From Arcicella rigui (GTDB lineage: Bacteria; Bacteroidota; Bacteroidia; Cytophagales; Spirosomataceae), in contig NZ_JAYFUM010000018.1 of the NCBI RefSeq assembly GCF_034929435.1, positions 62,001-126,000 on the forward strand: DNA of 64,000 bases. The letters run 5' to 3'. Positions 35,826 to 43,985 of this stretch are shown here, piece by piece (the stretch's first letter is position 1; each line of letters opens with the position of its first letter). The notes under the pieces are model-generated. The model did not search any database. It saw only the letters and a list, made by a program, of their open reading frames with translations, and had not been told where the DNA came from. The position numbers and the translations under genes are program-made.

Positions 35826-35884
35826 AAATTGTTTAACCTTATACAATGGTTACAAATTTAAGACTAAAAAAATAAGTACCCAAA
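35826..35884 (-). promoter_or_regulatory. Methyltransferase promoter with inverted-repeat operator
   Basis: On the minus strand, TTTG (35884-35881), a 20-base spacer and TAAATTTG (35860-35853) match the promoter consensus. An imperfect inverted repeat (AAATTG-TTTAACC against GGTTACAAATTT, 35826-35859) overlaps the -7 element and the start site, just before the ATG. Confidence 0.6.
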
Positions 35885-36033
35885 TGGTGTAAATGAAGAG
35901 TGAGGAGTTTGTAATGAGGAGTTTTTAGTTAATCTTATAACGATTTTTAATCTAAAATTTTGACATACAGAACTTTGAATGCAAACAGAGACGAGCTATT
36001 TGCTTGATTTTCAGTAAAAAAATCTTTAAAAAA

Positions 36034-36921
36034 TTATAAATCTTTAGCTCGATTAGGATAATCGCTGATGAGTCCGTCAACGCCAAGGGCTTTGGTTTGT
36101 TTCATTTCCTCCACGGTATTTATCGTCCACGGCACTACTTTTACCTGTTTATCATGGCAAAATTGTACTTCTTCTTTCGTAAGAATTTTAAAGTAAGGAC
36201 TATAATAACTTGGCAAAAAGCCTAAAGCCGAAAAAGTAGCTTGGGCATCTAATTTTTCAACCAATGCCGAAAGTGCGATATTTTGATATTGCTTATTCAA
36301 GATTTGTGAATGCCAATATTTCAAAACGTTGAAATCAAAACTTTGTAAAATCACACGGTCGGCGGGTAAGTGGCGGATAATTACTTTGTAAACGAGGTCG
36401 GAAAATACTTCAACAGTTTTGGGCTGAGAAATTCCGTACTCACTTTCTTCTGATTTGATTTCAATATTGTAGCGAACGGGTTGCAAACCTTTTTCTTTGA
36501 TATAAGCTTCGCAAGCCTGAATCGTTTCGACAAGTAAAGGCTTGTGAACCGCCATTTTTTGCTGCTCAGGAAATCTTTCATTTCCACGTTTGCCAGTATC
36601 AAATTGCTTGATTTCGGAGTATGTCATCTTGAAAAGATTGTAATTACTTTCCTCCTCTTTCGTAACGGGCGAGCCGTCGGGTTTTGAAACATACAAGGCA
36701 CTCATATAAGGCTCGTGCGAAACTACCACTTGTAAATCTTTTGAAATACAAACATCCATTTCGAGCGTAGTTACGCCCAAATCCAATGCTCTTTTGAAAG
36801 CTGGAATGGTATTTTCGGGCATCAGTCCTCTTGAACCACGATGTCCTTCAATATCAAAAACCTGAGCCATACTCGAAAAGCTCAGAAAGCAATAAGTCAA
36901 TAATAAAACAATATGTTTCAT
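36034..36921 (-). CDS. Glycerophosphodiester phosphodiesterase, secreted
   Basis: A 295-residue GDPD-family protein from the ATG at 36921 (MKHIVLLLTYCFLSFSSMAQ), which begins a typical signal peptide. A start at 36954 would add 11 residues before it. Catalytic features of the TIM barrel are visible: GHRGSRGLMPENT (metal and general acid/base residues) near residue 25, EMDVCISKD near 55, and SHEPY. It hydrolyses glycerophosphodiesters to glycerol-3-phosphate and an alcohol in the periplasm. It stands alone, with no transporter nearby. Confidence 0.9.
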   Translation of the reverse strand: MKHIVLLLTYCFLSFSSMAQVFDIEGHRGSRGLMPENTIPAFKRALDLGVTTLEMDVCISKDLQVVVSHEPYMSALYVSKPDGSPVTKEEESNYNLFKMTYSEIKQFDTGKRGNERFPEQQKMAVHKPLLVETIQACEAYIKEKGLQPVRYNIEIKSEESEYGISQPKTVEVFSDLVYKVIIRHLPADRVILQSFDFNVLKYWHSQILNKQYQNIALSALVEKLDAQATFSALGFLPSYYSPYFKILTKEEVQFCHDKQVKVVPWTINTVEEMKQTKALGVDGLISDYPNRAKDL

Positions 36922-37033
36922 AAAAAAGGGCTGTTTGTTGATTGTTTTCTTCATAGAAAATTACTCAAAGCACAACAGCTTTCATGCTGAAATAGATTAT
37001 TTTTTGATAAAATGTTTTCCTCCAACAGAATTC

Positions 37034-37059
37034 GAGTCCTTCGGCTTGCCGAAGGACTC
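37034..37059. repeat. GC-rich hairpin with CTTG loop
   Basis: A perfect 11-bp stem (GAGTCCTTCGG with its complement) and loop CTTG, with no T tract. A hairpin of similar architecture at 54521-54549 has loop CTTGC. Possible REP-like element. Confidence 0.55.
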
Positions 37060-37138
37060 TACTGATAGACATAGAGGTTAAACAAATCCCATCAAAAAAG
37101 TAGAAATATTGGTAACTGGGTTCAATAGAACCAAGCTT

Positions 37139-37312
37139 TTAATTGCGGGCGAAAGAGTGATATTTAATCGTTACTCTATAACCTTTTTTATCAGGCAATA
37201 CTTCCGACTTGTCTTGTATCACTTGGTGATTTCCTGCGTCAATAAAATGAGCGGCTCTTTCAATGGCTTTGATTAAGTCGTATGAAGTAAAAAGTTTTGT
37301 TTTCGGTTTCAT
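37139..37312 (-). CDS. Small conserved-looking protein (57 aa) divergent from XRE/S24 repressor
   Basis: A 57-residue frame starting MKPKTKLFTSYDLIKAIERA at the ATG at 37312 and ending FARN at a TAA. It is soluble and basic, with an amphipathic N-terminal helix followed by strand-like segments (GYRVTIKYHSF). It is shorter than usual gene-calling limits. Its promoter region is shared with the repressor gene, so it may be its target. No family recognised. Confidence 0.55.
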   Translation of the reverse strand: MKPKTKLFTSYDLIKAIERAAHFIDAGNHQVIQDKSEVLPDKKGYRVTIKYHSFARN

Positions 37313-37400
37313 AATATATTGGAATCAAATCGTTCAAAAAAAGGAAACAATCACGTATTTTATTATTCTTGATTAAAAAAAGTATTCATTTTGAATATTT

Positions 37401-37453
37401 GACTAAATTTTATATTTTTACATTTAGTAATATTTGCAATTTATCTACTAAAT
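37401..37453 (+). promoter_or_regulatory. Candidate operator of the XRE/S24 regulator
   Basis: Three copies of an ACTAAAT word: GACTAAAT 37401-37408, ATTTAGTA 37422-37429 and TACTAAAT 37446-37453. The last two form a perfect 8-bp inverted repeat with a 16-bp gap. They lie 32-84 bp upstream of the regulator start. Confidence 0.5.
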
Positions 37454-37484
37454 TTACTCAAAATAAAAATTAAAAACCAAATAT

Positions 37485-38180
37485 ATGGATACATTTTTTA
37501 GTCAAAATCTACAATTTTTACGCAAAAGCCTTGAAGGTAAGGTTTCACAGGAGAAAATGGCTGATGAATTAATGATTAAAAAATCTACACTTGGCTCTTA
37601 TGAAAGCGGAAGAGCAGAGCCTCGCTATGGAGATTTAGTAAAATTATCGGCATATTTTAAAGTAAGTATTGATGAATTATTGAAAGAAGACCTTTCGATA
37701 AAACCTGCTTTTCCGAAACAAGAAGAAAAGTTGAGGATTCTTACAACGACCGTCAGCCCCGACAATGAGGATAACATCGAGTATGTACCCATCAAGGCTG
37801 TGGCTGGCTATGTAAATGGCTATGGCGATTTGGAGTACATCAGCAATTTGCCTGTATTCAATGTACCATTTTTGGCAAAAGACAAAAAGTACCGAGTATT
37901 TCCGATACAGGGCGATTCGATGTTGCCTTTGAAAGAAGGTTCATTGGTTTTTGCAGAATATATAGAAAACTGGAAAACGGTGCGTGACGGAACTGTTTGT
38001 GTAGTGGTCACTCGCAGCGAAGGCATTGTACTAAAAAAAGTATTCAATTACTTAACAGAAATGAATGTTTTGGTACTAAAATCAACCAACGAGCATTATG
38101 CTCCTTATCCAGTTTTGGGCGATGATGTACAGGAACTTTGGCGTTTTGTGGGTTATTACTCATCAGTATTTCCTGTATAA
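37485..38180 (+). CDS. XRE-family repressor with S24 (LexA-like) peptidase domain
   Basis: A 231-residue phage-repressor-like protein. Residues 5-65 are a Cro/CI helix-turn-helix (SQEKMADELMIKKSTLGSYE). The C-terminal S24 domain has the catalytic serine in QGDSMLPLKEG (Ser145) and lysine in IVLKKV (Lys184). A VAG sequence near residues 106-108 sits where a self-cleavage Ala-Gly bond is expected. It may be inactivated by RecA filaments during DNA damage. No prophage genes are visible nearby, so it could be a resident stress regulator controlling itself and the small divergent gene. Confidence 0.88.
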   Translation: MDTFFSQNLQFLRKSLEGKVSQEKMADELMIKKSTLGSYESGRAEPRYGDLVKLSAYFKVSIDELLKEDLSIKPAFPKQEEKLRILTTTVSPDNEDNIEYVPIKAVAGYVNGYGDLEYISNLPVFNVPFLAKDKKYRVFPIQGDSMLPLKEGSLVFAEYIENWKTVRDGTVCVVVTRSEGIVLKKVFNYLTEMNVLVLKSTNEHYAPYPVLGDDVQELWRFVGYYSSVFPV

Positions 38181-38211
38181 TCTATATGATTTATAGAACT
38201 TAATACCATTT

Positions 38212-38245
38212 AGAGCAGATTTCTTCGGGAATCTGCTCTTTTTTT
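38212..38245 (+). terminator. Terminator of the XRE/S24 gene
   Basis: AGAGCAGATT with its complement, a T-G and a C-G closing pair around a TTCG tetraloop, then a run of seven or more T. A canonical intrinsic terminator. Confidence 0.9.
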
Positions 38246-38321
38246 GATGGATGTTGAACTAAAATACAATTAAATGTTGTTACATTAAATGTATAAGTAC
38301 TTAATTTAACGACATCAAAAC

Positions 38322-38948
38322 ATGAGCATATTAACAACCCTAAATTGGCGTTATGCCACAAAAAGAATGACTGGAGGAATAGTTCCTCAAGAAAAAGTAG
38401 ATACTATTTTAGAAGCTATCCGTTTGTCAGCCTCTTCATTAGGTTTACAGCCTTTCAATGTAATTGTGATTGATAATCCAGAACTAAAAAGTAAAATTCA
38501 GCCGACTGCCTACAATCAGCCACAAATTGTAGAATCGTCGCATTTATTAATTTTTGCCGCTTGGGACAACGTAACAAAAGAAAAAGTAGATACTTATATG
38601 GCTCAAATTGCTTCGGAAAGAGGCGTTTCTGTTGAATCTTTAGCAGGTTTCAGAGCAAATTTTGAAGGAATTTTAAACCGTAGTGCCGAAGAAAATTATC
38701 AGTGGGCGGCTCGTCAGGCTTATATTGCTTTAGGAACTGGCTTGGTTGCCGCTGCAAGCGAAGGCGTTGACGCTACTCCAATGGAAGGTTTCAACCCAGC
38801 AGCATTAGATGAATTATTGGGCTTGAAAGAAAAAGGTTTAAGAAGTGTTTTATTGATGCCATTGGGTTATCGTGATGTTGAAAAAGACTTTTTGGCATCT
38901 GCTAAAAAAGTAAGAAGAAGTAAAGAAGATTTCTTCATCCATTTATAG
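38322..38948 (+). CDS. Nitroreductase family FMN oxidoreductase
   Basis: A 208-residue nitroreductase-fold protein of the NfsB/YfkO type. The N-terminal NWRYATKRMTGG is the phosphate-contacting arginine region, followed by RLSASSLGLQPFNVIVI (FMN-binding helix and strand) and, near the C-terminus, MPLGYRD followed by VRRSKEDF. It uses NAD(P)H to reduce nitro compounds or quinones as a cytoplasmic homodimer. It is monocistronic, ended by a bidirectional terminator shared with the convergent AraC gene. Confidence 0.92.
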   Translation: MSILTTLNWRYATKRMTGGIVPQEKVDTILEAIRLSASSLGLQPFNVIVIDNPELKSKIQPTAYNQPQIVESSHLLIFAAWDNVTKEKVDTYMAQIASERGVSVESLAGFRANFEGILNRSAEENYQWAARQAYIALGTGLVAAASEGVDATPMEGFNPAALDELLGLKEKGLRSVLLMPLGYRDVEKDFLASAKKVRRSKEDFFIHL

Positions 38949-38970
38949 CCAACAAAAGCGATTGTTTATA

Positions 38971-39017
38971 AAAAGGAAGAGCGGTCAAATGAAAACTTTG
39001 ACCGCTCTTCCTTTTTT
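38971..39017. terminator. Bidirectional terminator between nitroreductase and AraC genes
   Basis: A perfect 19-bp stem (AAAAGGAAGAGCGGTCAAA with its complement) with a 7-nt loop and T tracts on both strands, placed between convergent genes. Confidence 0.9.
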
Positions 39018-39038
39018 ATATGAGTAATGAATATAAGG

Positions 39039-40007
39039 CTACCCAACCATTTTTGGAGTAATATTCACCAAACCTCTTCCGCCCGACAGCATACATAATT
39101 CTTTGAATTTCCCGGGCGTAACCCCTACGTGTTTTTTGAAAATAATAAAGAAGTAATTGGTACTTCCAAAGCCAGCTTTAAAACAAGCGTCGCTAATATC
39201 ATTTCGGGTTTCAGCCAATAATTCTTTGGCGATTTTGATTCTTTCTTGGTTGATAAAGTCAACGGGCGTAATGCCGAGTTCTCTTTTAAATTGTCTGAAA
39301 AAATTGGGTTTACTCATACAAGCCAAATCACAGAGTTTTTCGATACTTAGCTTTTCGGTAATGTGTTCTTTGATGTACTGCACCACAAAAGCAAAGCGGT
39401 TTGTATTGGCGTATTTTTTATAATTATCCACAATCAATACTCTTGCTTGCGTTTGCATCAATCTGATTAATAATTCATTAATCATAAAATTGGCAAATAA
39501 ATCTTTTGCCGAATTGGTTTCTGTGGATACTTTCACCAAGCGGTCGATGGTACTGGTTACTTCTAAAGAATTTTTTAAATGAAAAGTATCTAAATCTATT
39601 TTCCAAGAATCGTTCTCCTCTACTTTAGCATACTTCTCGTTCAGTAAATTGATAGTTTCTTTAATCTGCTCACTCTTAATTGCCAAAGCCATACACTGTG
39701 TGGGATTCGAAAAGTCGGCTTCTGGAAAATCAATTTTCATTTCTTCATCCGCTGGCACAATAACAGATTCGCCCGGGAGGTACTCAAAGCCTTGTTTATC
39801 GAACAAGTGCATAACTTTTTTTCCCCGAAACATGGTCGTCAGCACAAAACTATTAAACTTCAAGCGAACGTCTTCACTGCGTTGATGTGTCTCGAAAATA
39901 TTTAGTTCAAAATTATCTAATGAGTAAACAGTACGGTTCTCTACGAGTGTCGTTAAATCCTTTATCGGCTTGAGTGCTGGCGATTGGGGCTTATGAATCT
40001 GTTTCAT
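39039..40007 (-). CDS. AraC-family transcription activator
   Basis: A 322-residue regulator. The N-terminal part (about 1-200) is a ligand-binding or oligomerisation domain without a recognisable motif. The C-terminal 100 residues hold the double helix-turn-helix: LSIEKLCDLACMSKPNFFR and then the second motif ending in FGSTNYFFIIFKKHVGVTP. It is divergent from the aldehyde dehydrogenase gene. Three 20-bp direct repeats in the shared region (40114-40209), two spaced by exactly 21 bp, are the likely binding sites. Probably an activator responding to an aldehyde or alcohol. Confidence 0.9.
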   Translation of the reverse strand: MKQIHKPQSPALKPIKDLTTLVENRTVYSLDNFELNIFETHQRSEDVRLKFNSFVLTTMFRGKKVMHLFDKQGFEYLPGESVIVPADEEMKIDFPEADFSNPTQCMALAIKSEQIKETINLLNEKYAKVEENDSWKIDLDTFHLKNSLEVTSTIDRLVKVSTETNSAKDLFANFMINELLIRLMQTQARVLIVDNYKKYANTNRFAFVVQYIKEHITEKLSIEKLCDLACMSKPNFFRQFKRELGITPVDFINQERIKIAKELLAETRNDISDACFKAGFGSTNYFFIIFKKHVGVTPGKFKELCMLSGGRGLVNITPKMVG

Positions 40008-40113
40008 TTGTTTTTGATTGAACTCTAATGTTAAATGTTATTCAATGGTTGATTAACAATCTATACAATAATAATTATATCAAACGCTTGATGCAATTAT
40101 TTAATTATACAAA

Positions 40114-40209
40114 GATACAATTGTCAATTTTTATGATACTATCATCAATTTTATAGTAATAATTCAAAATTATGGCTGAAAAATACAATGATACTATCGT
40201 CAAGTTTTG
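40114..40209 (+). promoter_or_regulatory. Three direct-repeat operators for the AraC regulator
   Basis: Repeats start at 40114 (GATACAATTGTCAATTTTTA), 40135 (GATACTATCATCAATTTTAT) and 40190 (GATACTATCGTCAAGTTTTG). Spacing of the first two is 21 bp, two helical turns, as in araI1-araI2. The third lies near -60 relative to the predicted start. Confidence 0.65.
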
Positions 40210-40246
40210 TGATATAAAAGTAAACACTTATTGTAACAATTCAAGA

Positions 40247-40254
40247 TAAATTTG
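40247..40254 (+). promoter_or_regulatory. -7 element of the aldehyde dehydrogenase operon
   Basis: TAAATTTG matches TAnnTTTG. No -33 TTG is found at the standard distance, as expected for an activator-dependent promoter. Confidence 0.45.
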
Positions 40255-40292
40255 TATAAAATAAATCAATCAATAAAGACTTTAATAAAATC

Positions 40293-41843
40293 ATGGCAAA
40301 TCTTGAAGCAGAAGCTCCTGTAACAGCGAGCGTAAATACCGACAATCTTGTAGCAAGACCAATTTTTAGAAATCAGTACGAAAACTTTATCGGCGGCAAG
40401 TGGGTTGCACCTATCAATGGGCAATACTTCGAGAACACTTCTCCGATTGATGCAAAAGCGATTGCGAAAGTAGCTCGTTCTACGAAAGAAGATGTTGAAT
40501 TAGCTTTGGATGCAGCACACGAAGCATTTAAAACTTGGTCGAAAACTTCGGCTACTACCAGAAGTAATATTTTATTGAAAATTGCCGATATTATCGAACA
40601 AAACTTGATGTATCTGGCTGCTGTTGAAACGATTGATAACGGTAAGCCTATAAGAGAAACCATTCATGCAGATTTACCTTTAGTAGTTGACCACTTCCGT
40701 TACTTCGCTGCTTGTATCAGAACAGACGAAGGTTCTGCGGCTGAACATGATCCTAATACACTTTCGTTGATTATCCACGAACCAATTGGTGTAGTTGGAC
40801 AAATCATTCCTTGGAACTTCCCACTATTAATGGCTACTTGGAAACTTGCTCCTGCTTTGGCGGCTGGCTGTACCGTAGTGATGAAACCAGCAGAACAAAC
40901 GCCTGTAAGTATTATGTGTTTGATGGAATTGTTGCAAGACGTAATTCCTGCTGGGGTTGTAAATATCGTGAACGGTTTTGGTTTGGAAGCTGGTAAACCT
41001 TTAGCAAGCTCTACCCGTATTGCCAAAGTTTCGTTTACAGGTGAAACTACAACTGGTCGCTTGATTATGCAGTATGCTTCTGAGAACATTATCCCTGTAA
41101 CGATGGAATTAGGCGGAAAATCACCAAATATTTTCTTCCCAAGCGTAATGGATGCTGACGATGAGTTCTTCGATAAATGTTTGGAAGGTGCAGCGATGTT
41201 TGCTTTGAACCAAGGTGAAATCTGTACTTGTCCTTCAAGAATTTTGGTTCACGAGTCTATCGCTGATGCCTTTATTGCAAGAGTAATCGAAAGAGTAAAT
41301 GCTATCAAAAAAGGTCATCCATTAGATATGACTACGATGATTGGTGCTCAGGCTTCAAACGACCAATACGAAAAAATCTTATCGTACTTGAAAATCGGTG
41401 AAGACGAAGGTGCTGAAACACTTTGCGGTGGCTCGGCTCACTTACAAGAAGGCGACGCTGCCAATGGTTACTATATCCAACCTACTATTTTGAAAGGACA
41501 TAACAAGATGCGTATTTTCCAAGAAGAAATTTTTGGGCCAGTAGCCGCTCTTACTACTTTCAAAACCGTAGAAGAGGCTATCGAAATTGCTAACGATACG
41601 CTTTATGGCTTAGGTGCTGGTGTTTGGACTCGTGATGCACACGAATTGTATCAAGTACCAAGAGCTATCCAAGCGGGTCGTGTTTGGGTGAACTGCTACC
41701 ATGCTTATCCTGCTCATGCTCCATTTGGTGGATATAAGAAATCTGGTTTCGGTCGTGAAAACCACAAAATGATGCTTGACCACTACCGTTCTTGCAAAAA
41801 TATGTTGATTTCTTATGACAAAAAGGCTTTAGGATTCTTTTAA
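40293..41843 (+). CDS. NAD-dependent aldehyde dehydrogenase
   Basis: A 516-residue enzyme of the AldB/ExaC-like acetaldehyde dehydrogenase group. Features include IIPWNFPLLMATWK near residue 170, the SFTGETTTG cofactor loop, the general base in MELGGKSPN near 275, and the catalytic cysteine in QGEICTCPSR near residue 312 (flanked by a second Cys). The C-terminal HAPFGGYKKSGFGRE is typical of this group. It oxidises acetaldehyde or short aldehydes to acids with NAD(P)+. It is followed by a DUF779 gene, the usual partner, and controlled by the divergent AraC protein. Confidence 0.94.
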   Translation: MANLEAEAPVTASVNTDNLVARPIFRNQYENFIGGKWVAPINGQYFENTSPIDAKAIAKVARSTKEDVELALDAAHEAFKTWSKTSATTRSNILLKIADIIEQNLMYLAAVETIDNGKPIRETIHADLPLVVDHFRYFAACIRTDEGSAAEHDPNTLSLIIHEPIGVVGQIIPWNFPLLMATWKLAPALAAGCTVVMKPAEQTPVSIMCLMELLQDVIPAGVVNIVNGFGLEAGKPLASSTRIAKVSFTGETTTGRLIMQYASENIIPVTMELGGKSPNIFFPSVMDADDEFFDKCLEGAAMFALNQGEICTCPSRILVHESIADAFIARVIERVNAIKKGHPLDMTTMIGAQASNDQYEKILSYLKIGEDEGAETLCGGSAHLQEGDAANGYYIQPTILKGHNKMRIFQEEIFGPVAALTTFKTVEEAIEIANDTLYGLGAGVWTRDAHELYQVPRAIQAGRVWVNCYHAYPAHAPFGGYKKSGFGRENHKMMLDHYRSCKNMLISYDKKALGFF

Positions 41844-41845
41844 TA

Positions 41846-41927
41846 GCTATCAGCAGTCAGTTTTCAGCTTTCAGTTTTTGATAACTAAAAGCTGAAAACC
41901 GATTGCTGAAATCTGATGACCGATAGC
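41846..41927. repeat. Intergenic word-repeat hairpin, aldehyde dehydrogenase-DUF779
   Basis: GCTATCAGCAGTCAG and TTTTCAGCTT are matched by the complementary arm from 41890 to 41927. The right arm carries an extra block of about 14 nt. Short CAG/CTG words recur within both arms. No T tract. Confidence 0.65.
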
Positions 41928-41942
41928 CACTCAATAAAAACC

Positions 41943-42320
41943 ATGGACAAAACCCCAAGAGTATTACTCACTGCTGCGGCAGAGGAGCTGATTGATAGAC
42001 TTCGTAAAGAACATGGGCCAATCATGTTTCATCAGAGTGGCGGTTGTTGCGACGGCTCTGCTCCGATGTGTTTTCCTGTTGGTGAGTTTAAAACAGGTGT
42101 TAATGATATTTTACTGGGCGAAATCTACGGATGCGAGTTTTATATGAGTGCTTTTCAGTTTGAATATTGGCAATACACTCAATTAACGTTGGATGTTGTA
42201 GCTGGTAGAGGAGCAAGTTTTTCCTTAGAAATACCTTTGGGTTTGCGTTTTATCATTCGCTCGCAAGTGTATTCTAAAGAGGAATTAGAAAATTTATCGC
42301 CTGTTTCTAATGGATTGTGA
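41943..42320 (+). CDS. DUF779 domain protein
   Basis: A 125-residue protein from the ATG at 41943 (MDKTPRVLLTAAAEELIDRL), with an in-frame ATG at 41916 as a less likely start inside the hairpin. Conserved family features include MFHQSGGCCDGSAPMC (paired cysteines, likely metal-binding), DILLGEIYGCEFYMSAFQF and GRGASFSLEIPLGLRF. DUF779 genes almost always follow aldehyde dehydrogenases, but their role is unknown. They might deliver a cofactor or regulate the enzyme. Co-transcribed with the dehydrogenase gene. Confidence 0.88.
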   Translation: MDKTPRVLLTAAAEELIDRLRKEHGPIMFHQSGGCCDGSAPMCFPVGEFKTGVNDILLGEIYGCEFYMSAFQFEYWQYTQLTLDVVAGRGASFSLEIPLGLRFIIRSQVYSKEELENLSPVSNGL

Positions 42321-42456
42321 GACTTGAGGATTTGGAGACTTGAGGACTTGAGGACTTGAAGACTTGAGGATTCTATATTATTCTTAAAGTCTTAAAGTCT
42401 TTAAGTCCAAAATCTTAAAATCTAAAGTCATATAGTCTTCAAGTCCTAAAGTCCAA
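42321..42456. repeat. Tandem and inverted GACTTGAGG word repeats
   Basis: The left half (42321-42370) contains at least five GACTTGAG-like words in tandem. The right half (42384-42455) holds their approximate complements (CTTAAAGTC, CTTCAAGTCC). The element starts one base after the DUF779 stop and ends 6 bp before the stop of the convergent hydrolase gene, so it may also stop transcription. Confidence 0.65.
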
Positions 42457-42461
42457 AAAAA

Positions 42462-43985
42462 CTATTTCCCCACCAATTTAATATGATACTCCTGAATCAA
42501 AGCAGGGTTTTCTGGTGTTAGCGTAAAGCTTACTTCAATATTGGCGTTTTCGCCTTCTAAAGTAAAAGTACCTCTTAAATTATTTTCTGGTTTGATTTCC
42601 TTCAAACCTTTGATTACTCCAGCTTTCTCAAAAATAGCTTTAGCTTCGCTACTCAAACTCTCCTCAAAATAATCAAGGAAAAAATTCTCAGCAAAAATGC
42701 CCGTACTTTCTGCATTTTTCCATGAAGGCAACAAAGCCTTTAGCTCATTTACTCTTTGTTTCAAAATCGGCGTAACAGGAATTGGATGAGGTTTCAGCTT
42801 TGCAAGAGCCACCAAAGTATCCAATACTTGTACATTGAAATAACCCGTACCAGCATAAGTAAGATTACTAAACGAAATTACGCCCAAACCATAATCTTGT
42901 AAAATACGCCAGTTACTTCCGAAACCGGGCAAACCTCCGCTATGACCAACCGAGCGTCGTCCTTCGCCATCCAAAGCGTGCGACAAACCATAGCCATAAG
43001 CATTGGTCATTACCGTTTTGCGTCCAGTGGGATACCTGTAATTCGCATTCAGACCACTAAATTGCCAAGGCTGTTGCATTTCTCGCACAGAACTTCTTTT
43101 GATTGGGCCTTTCTCTGGGCCATCACTGGCTGGCCAAACTGACTGATGAAAAGCTACATATTTCGCAAAATCGTCAATAGTAGTAATCAAACCGCCCATT
43201 GCACCATAAGCTCCATCATGCAAAAGAGGTTGCTCGACCCACTCTTCTTTCAACCAACGATAGCCATGAGCGAGCTTATCAGCAGGTACTTCATTGTATT
43301 CCCAATAAGTATGACTCATGCCCAAAGGCTTGAAAATATGTTCTTGCGTATATTTTTGGTAGCTTTTTCCTGATACTTTTTTGATGATATAACCCAATAT
43401 CGCAAAACCCATATTGCTGTACTCATAAGCTGTACTTGGATTATTGGAAAATGAAATTCCTTTTTTAAACATATTCAACATAGCCGCATCGCTAATTGCC
43501 AATTGGCGGTCACCCCAAGGATTATCTTCTGGGAAACCTGCTGAGTGTGTCAATAAATTACGAATCGTAATCGCAGGAGCATCTTTGGTGGGCAAATGTT
43601 GGCTCTTTAATTCAGGAACGTACAAATAAGCAGGGTCGTCAAGTTTTAATTTTCCTTCATCTCTTAATTTCAAAATCGCCATAGCCGTCACACTCTTCGA
43701 CATACTGGCAATTCTAAAATCAGTTTGGTTGTTGGCAGGTATTTTTTTCTGAAGATTTGCGTAGCCAATATTGCCCGAATGAATCAGTTTCCCATCCAAC
43801 ACCAAACCATACACAAAAGCTGGATAATGGTTTTTCTGGGCATATTCTTTAAAAATTTGGTCGATTTGTGGTAAAGCAGCTTTGATATTTTGTAAGCGTT
43901 CGTCATTACTTTGGGCTTTGCCTTGCCACGCCGTGCAGACAAAAGCAACTAAACAAAGTAAAGATAATTTTTTAAAAAGATTCAT
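42462..43985 (-). CDS. Secreted serine beta-lactamase-like hydrolase
   Basis: A 507-residue class C beta-lactamase/D-aminopeptidase-fold protein with a signal peptide ending near WQGKAQ (residue 25). Catalytic motifs: Ser94-x-x-Lys97 in ASMSKSV, Tyr-Ser-Asn in YEYSNMGFAI near residue 188, and HSGGLPG in place of the KTG box. A C-terminal domain of about 120 residues follows. Members of this family include esterases, peptidases and penicillin-binding-like proteins. A true antibiotic-degrading role is not implied. Transcribed alone. Confidence 0.9.
   Translation of the reverse strand: MNLFKKLSLLCLVAFVCTAWQGKAQSNDERLQNIKAALPQIDQIFKEYAQKNHYPAFVYGLVLDGKLIHSGNIGYANLQKKIPANNQTDFRIASMSKSVTAMAILKLRDEGKLKLDDPAYLYVPELKSQHLPTKDAPAITIRNLLTHSAGFPEDNPWGDRQLAISDAAMLNMFKKGISFSNNPSTAYEYSNMGFAILGYIIKKVSGKSYQKYTQEHIFKPLGMSHTYWEYNEVPADKLAHGYRWLKEEWVEQPLLHDGAYGAMGGLITTIDDFAKYVAFHQSVWPASDGPEKGPIKRSSVREMQQPWQFSGLNANYRYPTGRKTVMTNAYGYGLSHALDGEGRRSVGHSGGLPGFGSNWRILQDYGLGVISFSNLTYAGTGYFNVQVLDTLVALAKLKPHPIPVTPILKQRVNELKALLPSWKNAESTGIFAENFFLDYFEESLSSEAKAIFEKAGVIKGLKEIKPENNLRGTFTLEGENANIEVSFTLTPENPALIQEYHIKLVGK

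Noticed and set aside
35880..36033. Repeated GAGTGAGGAG/ATGAGGAG words before the methyltransferase promoter
   Set aside because: The words have no complementary arm nearby, so unlike the other word repeats no hairpin can be supported.
40700..41089. 129-codon minus-strand open frame inside the aldehyde dehydrogenase gene
   Set aside because: Antisense shadow of a well-recognised enzyme.
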